From Xenorhabdus szentirmaii DSM 16338 (GTDB lineage Bacteria; Pseudomonadota; Gammaproteobacteria; Enterobacterales; Enterobacteriaceae), in contig NZ_NIBV01000002.1 in assembly GCF_002632585.1 (NCBI RefSeq), forward strand, positions 1,566,461 to 1,630,460: a stretch of 64,000 bases of DNA. Reading direction: 5' to 3'. Both the position numbers and the translations under genes were made by a program. A model generated the notes under the pieces. It was not told the DNA's origin. It worked only from the letters and a program-made list of their open reading frames with translations, and ran no database searches. Of the stretch, positions 10,558 to 20,319 are shown piece by piece. Positions within the stretch are counted from its first letter, which is position 1; each line of letters begins with the position of its first letter.

Positions 10558-11474
10558 CTACTTACTACCTCAACGAATCTGCTATTTATTTGAAAATTGT
10601 CATTCCCAGCAGCCGTCAAAAATGTTTTGCTTTTATTTCTTTATGGAAAGAAATAAAAATAAGAAAACACTGAGCATCAATTAAGATCCTCAGGCAGCAC
10701 ATTTTCTTAGGCATTAAAATTAATAACCCGATTAATAACTGAATAATTAAAATTTTTAGGTATTTATGTCCCCAACGATGTAATAAATAACTCATACGGC
10801 GAACTGGAAAAATACGCCGAACTTATTCCTTATTTTTTATTAATCACCTTTAGTTTTATACAACGCTTATAGGCCAGCACAGGATTTCATAATTAAATGA
10901 AAAATAATTTATTTAATATATTCATTGCGTTAAGTTAAAAAACCCTGCATTTCCTCCAATCGTAATTAATTTTATTGTGCAATTATTTAATTTGAAATTA
11001 ATTCATTATGCGGTCTGGGAAAACCTTTATGCTCTCAATTAATATCGACATTTACTTTGATCAATATCAGGGAAATTAACCTCTCAGCATTCAAAAGGGA
11101 AAGTCTTCGCTATAAAAACATTATTTATAATTTCATTAATTTATAATTTGTAATGATTACCATGTTCACAATAAATAATTAAACTGACTGAGTTACACCT
11201 CATTTTATAATAAAAAAATTAGTTTAATACATACACCAATTGCGTTAATTTTCATCTTAATATGGTTTTTAATTGGAACTAAATTTGAAAATATAATTTC
11301 AAATATATAAAGTAGTGAATAAATATATATTCATTAAATTTAGTATGATTAATTGATGGTTTATTTTTGAAATAATAGATAAGTAGATAATATGAAGGGA
11401 ACCCGGTCTGCTTAGATTCAGCCAATACAGGCAATTTGACCAAGTCATTTAGTGTATATGAGCAGGAAGGATGC
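10558..11474. other. AT-rich intergenic region upstream of the GxpS-like NRPS
   Basis: About 0.9 kb without a supportable gene between the NRPS start and the zwf terminator. Very AT-rich. The first 45 bases next to the NRPS start are similar to the sequence just upstream of the second NRPS, including a GAGGT ribosome binding site. It must hold the NRPS promoter, but no convincing -35/-10 pair stands out. Confidence 0.6.
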
Positions 11475-11502
11475 AAAAAAAAGCCGGGCATAAACCCGGC
11501 TT
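11475..11502 (-). terminator. Rho-independent terminator of zwf
   Basis: Read on the minus strand: 8-bp stem AAGCCGGG/CCCGGCTT with a 6-base loop, followed by a run of eight T. It sits 56 bases past the zwf stop codon. Confidence 0.9.
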
Positions 11503-11558
11503 GAATATTGTGTGTGAATTTTATACGTGAATCTAATGGGAACTAAAAAGCATTCAGT

Positions 11559-13034
11559 TTATTCAAATTCATTCCATGAGCGCCCGTCACGGGTAATCAT
11601 GGCAATAGATGCCACTGGCCCCCAAGTACCAGCCTGGTAAGGCTTCGGTGGTTCGTTATCTGCGGCCCAGGCTTCCATAATGGAGTCTACCCATTTCCAG
11701 GCTTCTTCCACTTCATCACGGCGGACAAACAACGCCTGAATGCCACGCATTGCTTCCAGCAACAATCGCTCATAAGCATCTGCAAGGTGTTTCTGGTCAA
11801 ATGTTTCAGAGAAACTCAAATCCAGTTTGGTCGTTTGCAGGCGGTGTTTATGCTCCAGCCCCGGTGCTTTATTCAGTACTTCGATATCAATACCTTCATC
11901 GGGTTGTAAGCGGATCGTTAATTTATTCTGCGGTAATTGCTGGTAAGATTCAGCAAACAAGTTCAGGGAAGGCTCCTTGAAGTAAACGACAACCTCAGAG
12001 CATTTGGCCGGTAAACGTTTCCCTGTTCTCAAGTAAAAAGGGACTCCGGACCAACGCCAATCATCGATATCTACACGGATAGAAACAAAGGATTCCGTTT
12101 TACTGGCTTTGTTCGCCCCCTCTTCTTCGAGATAACCCGGCACTTTTTTGCCATGAACAAAACCGGCAGTATATTGACCACGAACCGTTTTCTCTCTGAT
12201 GTTGGTATGATCAATCCGGCGCAATGAACGCAAAACTTTGACTTTTTCATCACGAATACGGTCTGCTGTCAAATCAGCCGGTGGTGACATGGCAATCATC
12301 GTCAGGATTTGCAAAAGATGGTTCTGGATCATGTCCCGCATCTGTCCGGCCTGATCAAAATAACCCCAGCGCCCTTCAATACCGACTTCTTCAGCGACCG
12401 TAATTTGCACATGATCAATTGTACGGTGATCCCAGTTATTGACGAACAGTGAGTTGGCAAAACGCAATGCCAATAAGTTAAGCACCGTATCTTTACCTAA
12501 GTAATGGTCAATCCGGTAGATTTGCTTTTCGTTGAAATATTTAGCAACTTCGTCATTGATGGCACGGGAAGAGGCAAGATCCGTGCCCAGGGGTTTTTCC
12601 ATTACAACGCGGTTAGGTTCTTTATTTAAACCTGCCGCTCCCAGCCCATGGCATACTGCACCAAAGGTACTTGGTGGCATGGCAAAATAATGAATGGCCG
12701 GCAAATTACCTTTATTAAGCACCTTTGCCAATTGGGTGAAATGATCCGTTTCATTCACGTCTAAATTGCAGAACTCCAGACGTGAACTCAGCTTATTCCA
12801 TAATTCTGCGTCCAATTTCTCGGGCATGAATGTCGTTAACGCTTCTTCAACAACTTTGGTGTAGGCTTTTTTATCCCAGTCAGCACGACCAACGCCGATA
12901 ATCCGGGTATCAGGATGGATATAACCCGCTTTCTCTAACTGGTACAGGGAAGGCATTAATTTCCGGCGTGCTAAGTCTCCTTTCGCCCCAAAAATTACCA
13001 AATCACAAGCCTGAGCTGTAGACGTTACCGCCAT
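11559..13034 (-). CDS. zwf: Glucose-6-phosphate 1-dehydrogenase
   Basis: Oxidises glucose 6-phosphate to 6-phosphogluconolactone with NADP+, the entry step of the oxidative pentose phosphate pathway in the cytoplasm. 491 residues, the usual length. Visible are the N-terminal nucleotide fold (IFGAKGDLARRKL), the substrate/active-site motif RIDHYLGK and the conserved C-terminus ending in RSWNEFE. The start is placed at ATG 13034, giving N-terminus MAVTSTAQACDL with GAGGAG eight bases upstream; a TTG five codons earlier would overlap that ribosome binding site and is unlikely. Single gene with its own terminator. Divergent from hexR, with a HexR-type operator 27 bases upstream of the start, so repression by HexR is expected. 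Confidence 0.97.
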   Translation of the reverse strand: MAVTSTAQACDLVIFGAKGDLARRKLMPSLYQLEKAGYIHPDTRIIGVGRADWDKKAYTKVVEEALTTFMPEKLDAELWNKLSSRLEFCNLDVNETDHFTQLAKVLNKGNLPAIHYFAMPPSTFGAVCHGLGAAGLNKEPNRVVMEKPLGTDLASSRAINDEVAKYFNEKQIYRIDHYLGKDTVLNLLALRFANSLFVNNWDHRTIDHVQITVAEEVGIEGRWGYFDQAGQMRDMIQNHLLQILTMIAMSPPADLTADRIRDEKVKVLRSLRRIDHTNIREKTVRGQYTAGFVHGKKVPGYLEEEGANKASKTESFVSIRVDIDDWRWSGVPFYLRTGKRLPAKCSEVVVYFKEPSLNLFAESYQQLPQNKLTIRLQPDEGIDIEVLNKAPGLEHKHRLQTTKLDLSFSETFDQKHLADAYERLLLEAMRGIQALFVRRDEVEEAWKWVDSIMEAWAADNEPPKPYQAGTWGPVASIAMITRDGRSWNEFE

Positions 13035-13060
13035 GTTGCATCTCCTCAATTACGGGATAT

Positions 13061-13075
13061 TGTAATTTTTTTACA
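13061..13075. promoter_or_regulatory. HexR-type operator upstream of zwf
   Basis: TGTAATTTTTTTACA, arms TGTAA/TTACA, closely fits the known HexR operator (TGTAATTAAATTACA type). It lies 26 bases upstream of zwf in the zwf-hexR divergent region. HexR releases this site on binding KDPG in characterised proteobacteria; direct regulation here is inferred. Confidence 0.75.
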
Positions 13076-13450
13076 GAACCTGCGGGTAATGTACTCTTTT
13101 GATTATAAGCAGTAAACACTGTTTTCATAATCCCCTTTATCTTCAATGTCATCGTTCCTTTGATAATCATTCAAAACTGATGAATACCCGGGAATACATT
13201 CATGCTGAAATCACATAAAGGCCACAGGGTAAATTCATACCGAATAATGAAAGCAAATTGAAAATTTACAACGTGTAAGAAGTAATATTACCAATTTGAA
13301 AGTTAGACACTTGTCATACTTTTATGAAAAATCCCGAGTTATCTGATTGTTGCTACTGCCAGTGCCCAATAACAAGTAGTATATTTTCATGAAAATGACA
13401 TAGATTTCTCCTGTTAATGAAATCGCTAAAACCGAGGTGAACTGCGTTTT
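13076..13450. other. Divergent zwf-hexR intergenic region
   Basis: Non-coding and AT-rich. A weaker TGTAA...TTACC-like element lies near 13276-13293, closer to hexR, and could be a second, degenerate HexR site. No other structure seen. Confidence 0.4.
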
Positions 13451-14299
13451 ATGAACATACTGGAACGGCTCCAAAATAATCTTGATGTTTTGAGTAAGTC
13501 AGAGAAGAAGGTTGCGCAGGTTATCCTTGATTCACCACAAACGGCTATCCATTTAAGTATTGCGACATTGGCCAAAATGGCAGATGTGAGTGAACCTACC
13601 GTTAATCGTTTTTGTCATCGCATGGACACCAAAGGGTTTCCGGATTTTAAATTACACTTGGCACAAAGCATTGCCAACGGCACGCCTTATGTGAACCGAA
13701 ATGTCGAAGAAAGTGACAGTGTCACTTCATATACTCACAAAATTTTCGAATCCGTTATGGCCAATCTGGAAACAGTGAAAAGCAATCTGGATATTTCGAC
13801 GATTAATCGTGCAGTAGATTTGCTGACACAGGCCAGAAAACTTTCCTTTTTCGGTTTGGGTGCATCTGCTGCAGTCGCCCATGATGCCATGAATAAATTT
13901 TTTCGCTTCAATATTCCCGTCTGCTACTTTGACGATATTGTGATGCAAAGGATGAGCTGTATTAACAGCACAGAAGGTGATGTTGTCGTACTGATCTCTC
14001 ATACAGGGCGAACAAAGAGCTTAGTTGAAATCGCTAAACTCGCTCGTGAAAATGATGCAACCGTGATTGCCATTACATCAACGGGATCGCCACTGGCTCA
14101 CGAAGCGACCCTGACTATTCTGCTGGATGTCCCCGAAGATACTGACATTTATATGCCAATGGTTTCCAGAATTGCCCAATTAACCATCATTGATGTGCTG
14201 GCAACCGGTTTCACACTGCGAAGAGGCTCGAAATTCAGAGATAACTTGAAGAGAGTCAAAGACGCGTTACGTAATTCGCGGTTTGATAAACAGGAATGA
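13451..14299 (+). CDS. hexR: HexR, RpiR-family transcriptional regulator of central carbon metabolism
   Basis: 282 residues, near the usual length. The N-terminal RpiR-type helix-turn-helix (about 1-75, including LAKMADVSEPTVNRFCHRM) binds DNA; the C-terminal SIS domain (about 120-260, with FFGLGASAAVAHDA and VVVLISHTGRTKS) binds a phosphosugar, KDPG in characterised homologues. It represses zwf and other glycolytic and Entner-Doudoroff genes. GAGGTG lies about twelve bases before the ATG. Divergent from zwf and followed by pykA, as in E. coli. Confidence 0.95.
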   Translation: MNILERLQNNLDVLSKSEKKVAQVILDSPQTAIHLSIATLAKMADVSEPTVNRFCHRMDTKGFPDFKLHLAQSIANGTPYVNRNVEESDSVTSYTHKIFESVMANLETVKSNLDISTINRAVDLLTQARKLSFFGLGASAAVAHDAMNKFFRFNIPVCYFDDIVMQRMSCINSTEGDVVVLISHTGRTKSLVEIAKLARENDATVIAITSTGSPLAHEATLTILLDVPEDTDIYMPMVSRIAQLTIIDVLATGFTLRRGSKFRDNLKRVKDALRNSRFDKQE

Positions 14300-14595
14300 A
14301 TCCGAAAAATAGACTGTGTTTTTGTTCACTATTTATCAGCTCTCCGGACTGATAGCATATAAAGACGTTACCTTAGCTGTATATTTACAGCATGGAGCGA
14401 ATAATTAATGGATAAAATAGTCATTTTTTAATAATCAAAAAGTCATATACTCAATCTATTTTGAGTTGCAGTACAACGGCAAAGAAATCAATCCCCTGAA
14501 ACATAACCAATATGTAACTGACGGGAAGTCAGCGCCGCCGCTAGCACCGCAACCTGAAAACAGAGGGTATACTTCACCGGTCAACGGAGTAATAC
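14300..14595. other. hexR-pykA intergenic region
   Basis: Nearly 300 bases without a gene. A weak TATCAG/CTGATA stem without a T-tract lies near 14334-14355. The remainder presumably carries the pykA promoter, which I cannot place. Confidence 0.4.
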
Positions 14596-16038
14596 ATGTC
14601 CAGACGGCTCAGAAGAACAAAAATCGTCACCACACTTGGCCCTGCTACAGATCGTGACAATAATCTAGAAAAAGTTATCCGTGCGGGAGCCAATGTCGTC
14701 CGCCTCAATTTCTCTCATGGTGTCGCGGAAGATCATATCCAGCGTGCCAACAAAGTGCGTGAAATAGCAGCTCGTTTAGGCTGCAATGTTGCCATACTTG
14801 GCGATCTCCAAGGGCCTAAAATACGCGTATCCACCTTTAAGGAAGGGAAAATATTTCTGAATGTCGGGGATAAATTTCTGCTGGATGCAAATCTGGCCAA
14901 GGGAGAAGGCGATAAAGAAAAAGTCGGTATCGACTATAAAGGATTACCGTCTGATGTGACAGCCGGCGATATCCTGCTCTTGGATGACGGACGGGTTCAG
15001 TTGCGAGTTCTGGATGTCCAGGGCATGAAGGTCTATACAGAAGTGACTGTAGGCGGCCCACTTTCTAACAATAAAGGCATCAATAAATTAGGTGGGGGAT
15101 TATCCGCCGAAGCACTGACGGAAAAAGATAAAGAAGATATTGTCACGGCTGCCAAAATCGGGGTTGATTATCTTGCTGTCTCCTTCCCCCGCTCAGGGGA
15201 AGACCTGAATTATGCCCGACGACTTGCCCGTGATGCGGGTTGCGAAACCCAAATTGTCGCTAAAGTTGAACGAGCGGAAGCGGTGAGCAGCGACGAAATC
15301 ATAGATGAAATCATTCTGGCTTCTGATGTTGTTATGGTTGCCCGTGGTGATTTGGGTGTTGAAATCGGTGACCCTGAACTGGTCGGTGTGCAGAAGAAAC
15401 TGATCTGTCGTGCCCGTCAACTTAATCGTGTCGTCATTACTGCCACGCAAATGATGGAATCGATGATTACCAATCCTATGCCAACCCGTGCTGAAGTGAT
15501 GGATGTCGCCAACGCGGTATTGGATGGTACTGATGCCGTCATGCTTTCAGCAGAGACAGCAGCGGGTCAATATCCGGCAGAAACGGTGGCAGCGATGGCG
15601 CAAGTCTGTCTGGGTGCGGAAAAGATGCCGAGTATCAATGTCTCCAAACATCGTTTGGATATGACATTCGACAGCATTGAAGAAGCCATTGCAATGTCCA
15701 CCATGTATGCCGCCAACCACCTGAACGGTGTGAAAGCCATTATCGCCATGACCGAATCTGGGCGCACTGCCCGCATGATGTCCCGCATCAGTTCCGGACT
15801 GCCTATTTTTTCCATGTCCCGCCATGAGTCAACTTTAAACCGTACTGCATTATACCGTGGCGTTACGCCTGTTTATTGCGGCTCTCACATTGACGGCATT
15901 GCGGCGGCAAATGAAGCAGTAAACCGCCTGCGTGATAAAGGCTATCTTGTTTCTGGTGATTTGGTATTGGTAACACAGGGGGATCAAATGGGAACCATCG
16001 GCAGCACCAACACCTGCCGCGTGCTTGAAGTAGAATAA
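14596..16038 (+). CDS. pykA: Pyruvate kinase II
   Basis: Transfers phosphate from phosphoenolpyruvate to ADP, yielding pyruvate and ATP, the last step of glycolysis. 480 residues, same length as E. coli PykA and alignable along its whole length (start [17 protein letters not shown]). Visible: LNFSHG, the [11 protein letters not shown] active-site region with metal ligands, and [10 protein letters not shown]. The ATG at 14596 has GGAG seven bases upstream. AMP-type activation is known for the family. Followed by a hairpin shared with convergent lpxM. Confidence 0.97.
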   Translation: MSRRLRRTKIVTTLGPATDRDNNLEKVIRAGANVVRLNFSHGVAEDHIQRANKVREIAARLGCNVAILGDLQGPKIRVSTFKEGKIFLNVGDKFLLDANLAKGEGDKEKVGIDYKGLPSDVTAGDILLLDDGRVQLRVLDVQGMKVYTEVTVGGPLSNNKGINKLGGGLSAEALTEKDKEDIVTAAKIGVDYLAVSFPRSGEDLNYARRLARDAGCETQIVAKVERAEAVSSDEIIDEIILASDVVMVARGDLGVEIGDPELVGVQKKLICRARQLNRVVITATQMMESMITNPMPTRAEVMDVANAVLDGTDAVMLSAETAAGQYPAETVAAMAQVCLGAEKMPSINVSKHRLDMTFDSIEEAIAMSTMYAANHLNGVKAIIAMTESGRTARMMSRISSGLPIFSMSRHESTLNRTALYRGVTPVYCGSHIDGIAAANEAVNRLRDKGYLVSGDLVLVTQGDQMGTIGSTNTCRVLEVE

Positions 16039-16059
16039 CAACCGAACCCAATAAACGGT

Positions 16060-16082
16060 GAAGGGGCTGATACCGCCCCTTC
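16060..16082. terminator. Bidirectional hairpin between pykA and lpxM
   Basis: 8-bp perfect stem GAAGGGGC/GCCCCTTC with a 7-base loop, between two converging genes. The downstream sequence is T-rich rather than a pure T-tract. Confidence 0.75.
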
Positions 16083-16107
16083 ATCATCATTATTATTTAT
16101 TGAGAAA

Positions 16108-17076
16108 TTAAAGATCGTTCCTTTTATAAGGTTCAATATCCCCTTCTTTACGTGTCTTGAGCAATTTTAGTATCCATGTATATTGCTCCGGATTCGGGGT
16201 AACCAAATTTTCCAGTTCCTCATTCATGCGACGGGCAATATAGGTATCATTCTGCCCTGCAATATCATCCATTGGGGGACGGATATAAATCTCCAACTGA
16301 TGAGTCTGACAGTTATAAACCGGAAATAGCGGAACAACGGCTGCACGGCACACTTTCATTAAACGACCAATCGCGGGCAATGTAGCCTTATAAGTCGCAA
16401 AAAAGTCAACGAATTCACTGTGTTCTTCACCGTGATCCTGATCAGGTAAATAATACCCCCAATACCCTTCCCGAACGGAGGCAATAAAAGGTTTAATCCC
16501 TGCATCACGGGAATGCAGACGCCCCCCAAAATGATGACGGGCTTTATTCCACAAATAATCCGCTACCGGATTCGATTGATGATGAAACATGGCCGATATA
16601 TTTTGACCACGAGCCAGCAATAACATGGCAGGGATATCAACGGACCAACCGTGCGGAACCATAAAAATGACATTTTTGCCCTGCGCTTTCAAATCTTGAA
16701 TAATTTCTTCGCCGTGCCATTGAGTGCGGGAAAGTATTGAATCCGCCCCTCGCAAACAAAGTTCCGCCAGCAAAACAAATGATTGAGGTGCAGTCGCAAA
16801 CATGCGATCAATTAATTCTTCACGCTGTTGCTCTGTTAACTCAGGAAAACAATAAATTAAATTGACTTTGGCCCGACGGCGTGCGCTTTTCGCTTTTCTC
16901 CCCGCCCAAACACCTATCTTAGCCAACATTGGGGAACGCCATTTTACCGGAATATACGCTAATCCTGCCAAGACGCCCACACCAGCCCAAAGCCCCCAAT
17001 AACGGGGATGCAAATAAGAACGATGAAATCGAGGTGTATATCCCAATTTACTATCTGTATCTTTCTCTTTATTCAT
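16108..17076 (-). CDS. lpxM: Lipid A biosynthesis myristoyltransferase
   Basis: Late acyltransferase adding the final secondary acyl chain (myristate in E. coli) from acyl-ACP to Kdo2-lipid A at the inner face of the inner membrane. 322 residues, family-typical. An N-terminal hydrophobic anchor is seen around 30-48 (GLWAGVGVLAGLAYIPV). The acyltransferase motif HGWSVD (about 143-148) gives the conserved His and Asp, and PDQDHGEEHS follows. Lies between mepM and convergent pykA as in E. coli (msbB locus). Confidence 0.95.
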   Translation of the reverse strand: MNKEKDTDSKLGYTPRFHRSYLHPRYWGLWAGVGVLAGLAYIPVKWRSPMLAKIGVWAGRKAKSARRRAKVNLIYCFPELTEQQREELIDRMFATAPQSFVLLAELCLRGADSILSRTQWHGEEIIQDLKAQGKNVIFMVPHGWSVDIPAMLLLARGQNISAMFHHQSNPVADYLWNKARHHFGGRLHSRDAGIKPFIASVREGYWGYYLPDQDHGEEHSEFVDFFATYKATLPAIGRLMKVCRAAVVPLFPVYNCQTHQLEIYIRPPMDDIAGQNDTYIARRMNEELENLVTPNPEQYTWILKLLKTRKEGDIEPYKRNDL

Positions 17077-17133
17077 GAGTTAACTCTGAGAATTCCAACA
17101 CTCGCCTTCTAAACGCAAGTTTCCAACAAAAAA

Positions 17134-17169
17134 CATAAAAGCGGATGATATCAATCATCCGCTTTTATG
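17134..17169 (-). terminator. Strong hairpin downstream of mepM
   Basis: 16-bp perfect inverted repeat (17134-17149 and 17154-17169) around a 4-base loop, in the mepM-lpxM gap. Minus-strand T-rich flank follows, so it likely ends the znuA-mepM transcript and separates it from lpxM. Confidence 0.8.
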
Positions 17170-17195
17170 TCTGTCAATAATTGAAAACCGGGCAC

Positions 17196-18506
17196 TTAAT
17201 CCAGCAACAGTTGAGGTTTAATTTCCTTAACCATCGCAATATATTCAGCACGCTCTTTACCACTTAAGCCACCTGAACGCGGTAATTTTGCTGTAAGCGG
17301 ATTAACAGGCTGTTGGTTATCCCAGAATTCGAAATGCAGGTGTGGACCTGTTGAACGCCCTGTATTACCTGATAATGCAATACGTTCACCCCGTTTCACT
17401 TTTTGCCCCGGTTGCACCAATATTTTTCTTAAGTGCATGTATCGGGTGGTATATTGGCGGCCATGGCGGATGGCAATAAAGTTTCCTGCTGCGCCATCAA
17501 ATTTCGCCACCGTGATTTCCCCATCACCGACTGCCAAAACAGGCGTTCCCACCGGCATGGCGAAATCGACACCTCTATGGGCGGTAACGCGTCCTGTAAC
17601 TGGGTTTAAGCGGCGTGGATTAAAAGGGGATGAGACTCTGAACTGTTTGGTGGTAGGAAAACGCAGAAAGCCACGTTCCAGACCGGAAGCTGTACTATCG
17701 TAGAAACGGCCATCATTAGCCCGGAAAGCATAATAATCATTTCCGCCGCTTTGCAGGCGAACGCCCAGTAACTGGCTCTGTTCGCTCTTTCCATCCAGCA
17801 TTTCACGAGATATCAGTACAGAAAAACGATCACCTTTACGCAACTTACGAAAGTCAATCTGCCATTGCAGTGCTTTCGTCACTTCTCTGGCTTCACTACT
17901 CGTTAACCCTGCTGAGAACGCGCTTCCGTTAAAACTACCATCCACAATACCGGTGATGACATTATTCTTCCACTCACCTTTTTGGTATTCCTTGGTTTCT
18001 TTAAAAGAATTACCTTCGCGGGTATACGTGCGGGTTTCACGACGTGATATATCCCACGTCAACGCTTTCAGATTACCATTTTCATCGACGTCCCAAGACA
18101 ACGACTGACCGATACCTAAATTACGCAAAGCGCCATACTGATTTGCCAACAAGGCCACATCAGAAGAATCAATTCCAAACTGCGTTAAAATTGAACTCAG
18201 TGTATCACCACTGGAAACAACATACTGATGGGGAACTGATTCTGCCGTCGTTCCCCCATCTTCATCACCAATCCCTTCATCGGGGAATTGTTCGTTAGCA
18301 TCACCTGCTACATCATCTGTTGCGTCCGGGATTGTTTGGGGTGTACTGAGAATAATGTTGCCTGTGCGCTCTTCCCGATCATGGAAGAGAACCGGCCGCC
18401 ATACTGCGACAGCCAGAGTGACTAATGTCAACGAGCCAAGCATTATTTTGTGTGGCTTTGGCAGATTGTTGTATACCAGAACAATAGTTTTAGCTATCTG
18501 CTGCAC
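17196..18506 (-). CDS. mepM: Murein DD-endopeptidase MepM
   Basis: Cleaves D-Ala-meso-DAP crosslinks so that the cell wall can expand; periplasmic and anchored by an N-terminal segment (about 20-36). 436 residues versus about 440 in E. coli. Order: signal anchor, acidic linker, LysM-type domain (about 95-145, YVVSSGDTLSSIL), then M23 peptidase (about 300-405) with zinc ligands in HRGVDFAMPVGTPV and in HLHFEFW. Starts with GTG at 18506, with AAGGA about nine bases upstream. Only 20 bases separate it from the znuA stop codon, so it is probably co-transcribed with znuA. Confidence 0.95.
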   Translation of the reverse strand: MQQIAKTIVLVYNNLPKPHKIMLGSLTLVTLAVAVWRPVLFHDREERTGNIILSTPQTIPDATDDVAGDANEQFPDEGIGDEDGGTTAESVPHQYVVSSGDTLSSILTQFGIDSSDVALLANQYGALRNLGIGQSLSWDVDENGNLKALTWDISRRETRTYTREGNSFKETKEYQKGEWKNNVITGIVDGSFNGSAFSAGLTSSEAREVTKALQWQIDFRKLRKGDRFSVLISREMLDGKSEQSQLLGVRLQSGGNDYYAFRANDGRFYDSTASGLERGFLRFPTTKQFRVSSPFNPRRLNPVTGRVTAHRGVDFAMPVGTPVLAVGDGEITVAKFDGAAGNFIAIRHGRQYTTRYMHLRKILVQPGQKVKRGERIALSGNTGRSTGPHLHFEFWDNQQPVNPLTAKLPRSGGLSGKERAEYIAMVKEIKPQLLLD

Positions 18507-18526
18507 TAATAGAATTCCTTATTGTT

Positions 18527-19483
18527 TTAATTCAGACAACCCGCATATTGCTGTGACAGCTGAGTTATAAATTTCATATAGCTATCTTTATTCAATGCGA
18601 TGTCACTGCCCAAAGGATCAAGTATTCCGATACGTACATCGGTGCCTTTTGCGATGGCATGAATGACAGCCGGTCTGAATTGAGGCTCAGCAAAAATGCA
18701 CTTTGCTTTTTGCTCAACCAATTGTGTTCGTATGTAATGTAATTTCTGTGCTCCGGGTTGTATTTCAGGATTCACTGTAAAATACCCGATTGGAGCCATC
18801 TGGTAGTGTTTTTCAAAGTAATTGTATGCATCATGAAAAACAAAATACCCCTGCTTTCTCACAGGCTTTAAAATATTAGCAATATTCTTATCAGTTTGTA
18901 CAAGCTGTCCATTGAATTTACGTAGGTTTACGTCTAATTGTTCCTTTTTTTGCGGATAAAGCACAACAAGTCGTTCATATATTGCCTGAGCGGCTTTCCC
19001 TGCAATCTCTGGCGAAAGCCAAATATGCATATTATATTCACCATGATGATGATGTTCGTGATCAGTTTCATGTTTATGCTGATGCGATTCACCTGATTCA
19101 TCATTATCTTCATCATTTTTTAATAATAATGGCTTAATAGTCGATAATTCAGCCAGTTCCAATTGTTTATTTTGCGCAATCTTACCGATAGGCTTCGCTA
19201 AAAAAGTTTCCATATCCGGGCCAATCCAGACAACCAAATCAGCCTGATTAATTTTACGGACATCTAAAGGCCGTAACGCATAGTCATGCGGAGAAGATCC
19301 ATCAGGCAAAAGGACTTGCGTACCTGTTACCCCCTCAGTCATAGCCGCAGCAATAAATCCCAGCGGGCGGATAGACGTCACAACATCCGCCTGAGCAGAA
19401 CAGTTCATTCCAACAACCAATGAAGATATCAATGCTGTTTTATAAAAAAATTTATGCGCGTATCTCTGTGATTTGTGTAACAT
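18527..19483 (-). CDS. znuA: Zinc ABC transporter, periplasmic binding protein
   Basis: Captures Zn2+ in the periplasm and delivers it to ZnuB. 318 residues. N-terminal export signal (about 1-32, ending near CSAQA). Residues about 130-152 form the His- and acid-rich loop typical of ZnuA (HQHKHETDHEHHHHGEYNMH). Metal ligand histidines are visible in PDGSSPHDYALRP, NMHIWLSPE and FHDAYNYFEKHY. Divergent from znuCB across an 86-base gap holding a Zur-type palindrome, so zinc repression is expected. Confidence 0.95.
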   Translation of the reverse strand: MLHKSQRYAHKFFYKTALISSLVVGMNCSAQADVVTSIRPLGFIAAAMTEGVTGTQVLLPDGSSPHDYALRPLDVRKINQADLVVWIGPDMETFLAKPIGKIAQNKQLELAELSTIKPLLLKNDEDNDESGESHQHKHETDHEHHHHGEYNMHIWLSPEIAGKAAQAIYERLVVLYPQKKEQLDVNLRKFNGQLVQTDKNIANILKPVRKQGYFVFHDAYNYFEKHYQMAPIGYFTVNPEIQPGAQKLHYIRTQLVEQKAKCIFAEPQFRPAVIHAIAKGTDVRIGILDPLGSDIALNKDSYMKFITQLSQQYAGCLN

Positions 19484-19515
19484 AAGATGAATATTCCATG
19501 CAGAAAGAACAAGTG

Positions 19516-19532
19516 ATGTTATACTATAACAT
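19516..19532. promoter_or_regulatory. Zur box in the znuA-znuC divergent promoter
   Basis: Perfect 17-base palindrome ATGTTATA-C-TATAACAT, matching the core of the enterobacterial Zur operator (TGTTATAATATAACA type). It lies 33 bases from the znuA start and 38 from the preferred znuC start, and overlaps -10-like TATACT and TATAAC. Zn-bound Zur would block both promoters. Confidence 0.85.
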
Positions 19533-19569
19533 TAAAGTGATTCTGCAAGATACTTTTAACACGTCAACT

Positions 19570-20319
19570 ATGATTACCTTAAAAAATATTACGGTTGAGT
19601 TTGGTAACCGCAAAGTATTAAACAATATTTCTTTCAATCTGAGTCAGGGAAAAATCCTAACGCTGATCGGCCCGAATGGTGCAGGAAAATCAACATTGGT
19701 GCGTGTCGTTCTCGGCTTAGTCCAGCCCACCACAGGCACAATCGAACACAGTCAGGTACTGAAAATTGGCTATGTTCCCCAAAAGATTAACCTTGATCCT
19801 ACACTTCCTTTGACAGTCAAACGCTTCATGATGCTCAGGCCCAAGGTCAAAACATCAGATATTATGCCTGTACTGAACAGGGTCAACGCCGGGCATTTGT
19901 TAGAACAACCCATGCAAAAACTGTCAGGCGGAGAAACTCAGCGTGTTTTGCTCGCCAGAGCCTTGCTCAATCATCCCCAACTTTTGGTTCTGGATGAACC
20001 GACACAAGGTGTGGATGTCAATGGTCAATTAGCACTTTATGATTTAATCAATCAGATTAGAACTGAACTTAATTGCGCGGTGCTTATGGTATCTCATGAC
20101 CTGCATTTGGTAATGGCGAAAACAGATGAAGTTTTATGCCTTAATCAACACATTTGCTGCTCCGGTACACCGGAAGTGGTGTCAATGCATCCAGAATTCA
20201 TCGCAATGTTTGGCCGCCACGGTGCTGAGCAACTGGCTGTTTATCGTCACCACCACAATCATCATCATGATCTGAGGGGAAAAATTATTTTGAAAAAGGG
20301 TGGAGAACCGCGTCGATGA
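19570..20319 (+). CDS. znuC: Zinc ABC transporter, ATPase subunit
   Basis: Hydrolyses ATP to power Zn2+ import through ZnuB. Walker [11 protein letters not shown]-loop YVPQK, signature LSGGETQR, Walker B LLVLDEP and H-loop MVSHD are all present. The preferred start is ATG 19570 ([11 protein letters not shown]; 249 residues, near E. coli's 251) rather than an in-frame start at 19498, because the longer form would translate through the Zur operator and add 24 unrelated residues. The ribosome binding site is weak at either. C-terminal His cluster (HHHNHHHD) is as in E. coli. Overlaps znuB by four bases. Confidence 0.93.
   Translation: MITLKNITVEFGNRKVLNNISFNLSQGKILTLIGPNGAGKSTLVRVVLGLVQPTTGTIEHSQVLKIGYVPQKINLDPTLPLTVKRFMMLRPKVKTSDIMPVLNRVNAGHLLEQPMQKLSGGETQRVLLARALLNHPQLLVLDEPTQGVDVNGQLALYDLINQIRTELNCAVLMVSHDLHLVMAKTDEVLCLNQHICCSGTPEVVSMHPEFIAMFGRHGAEQLAVYRHHHNHHHDLRGKIILKKGGEPRR

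Noticed and set aside
11279..11491. 70-codon minus-strand frame downstream of zwf
   Set aside because: Begins inside the zwf terminator stem and has no ribosome binding site; composition follows the AT-rich spacer.
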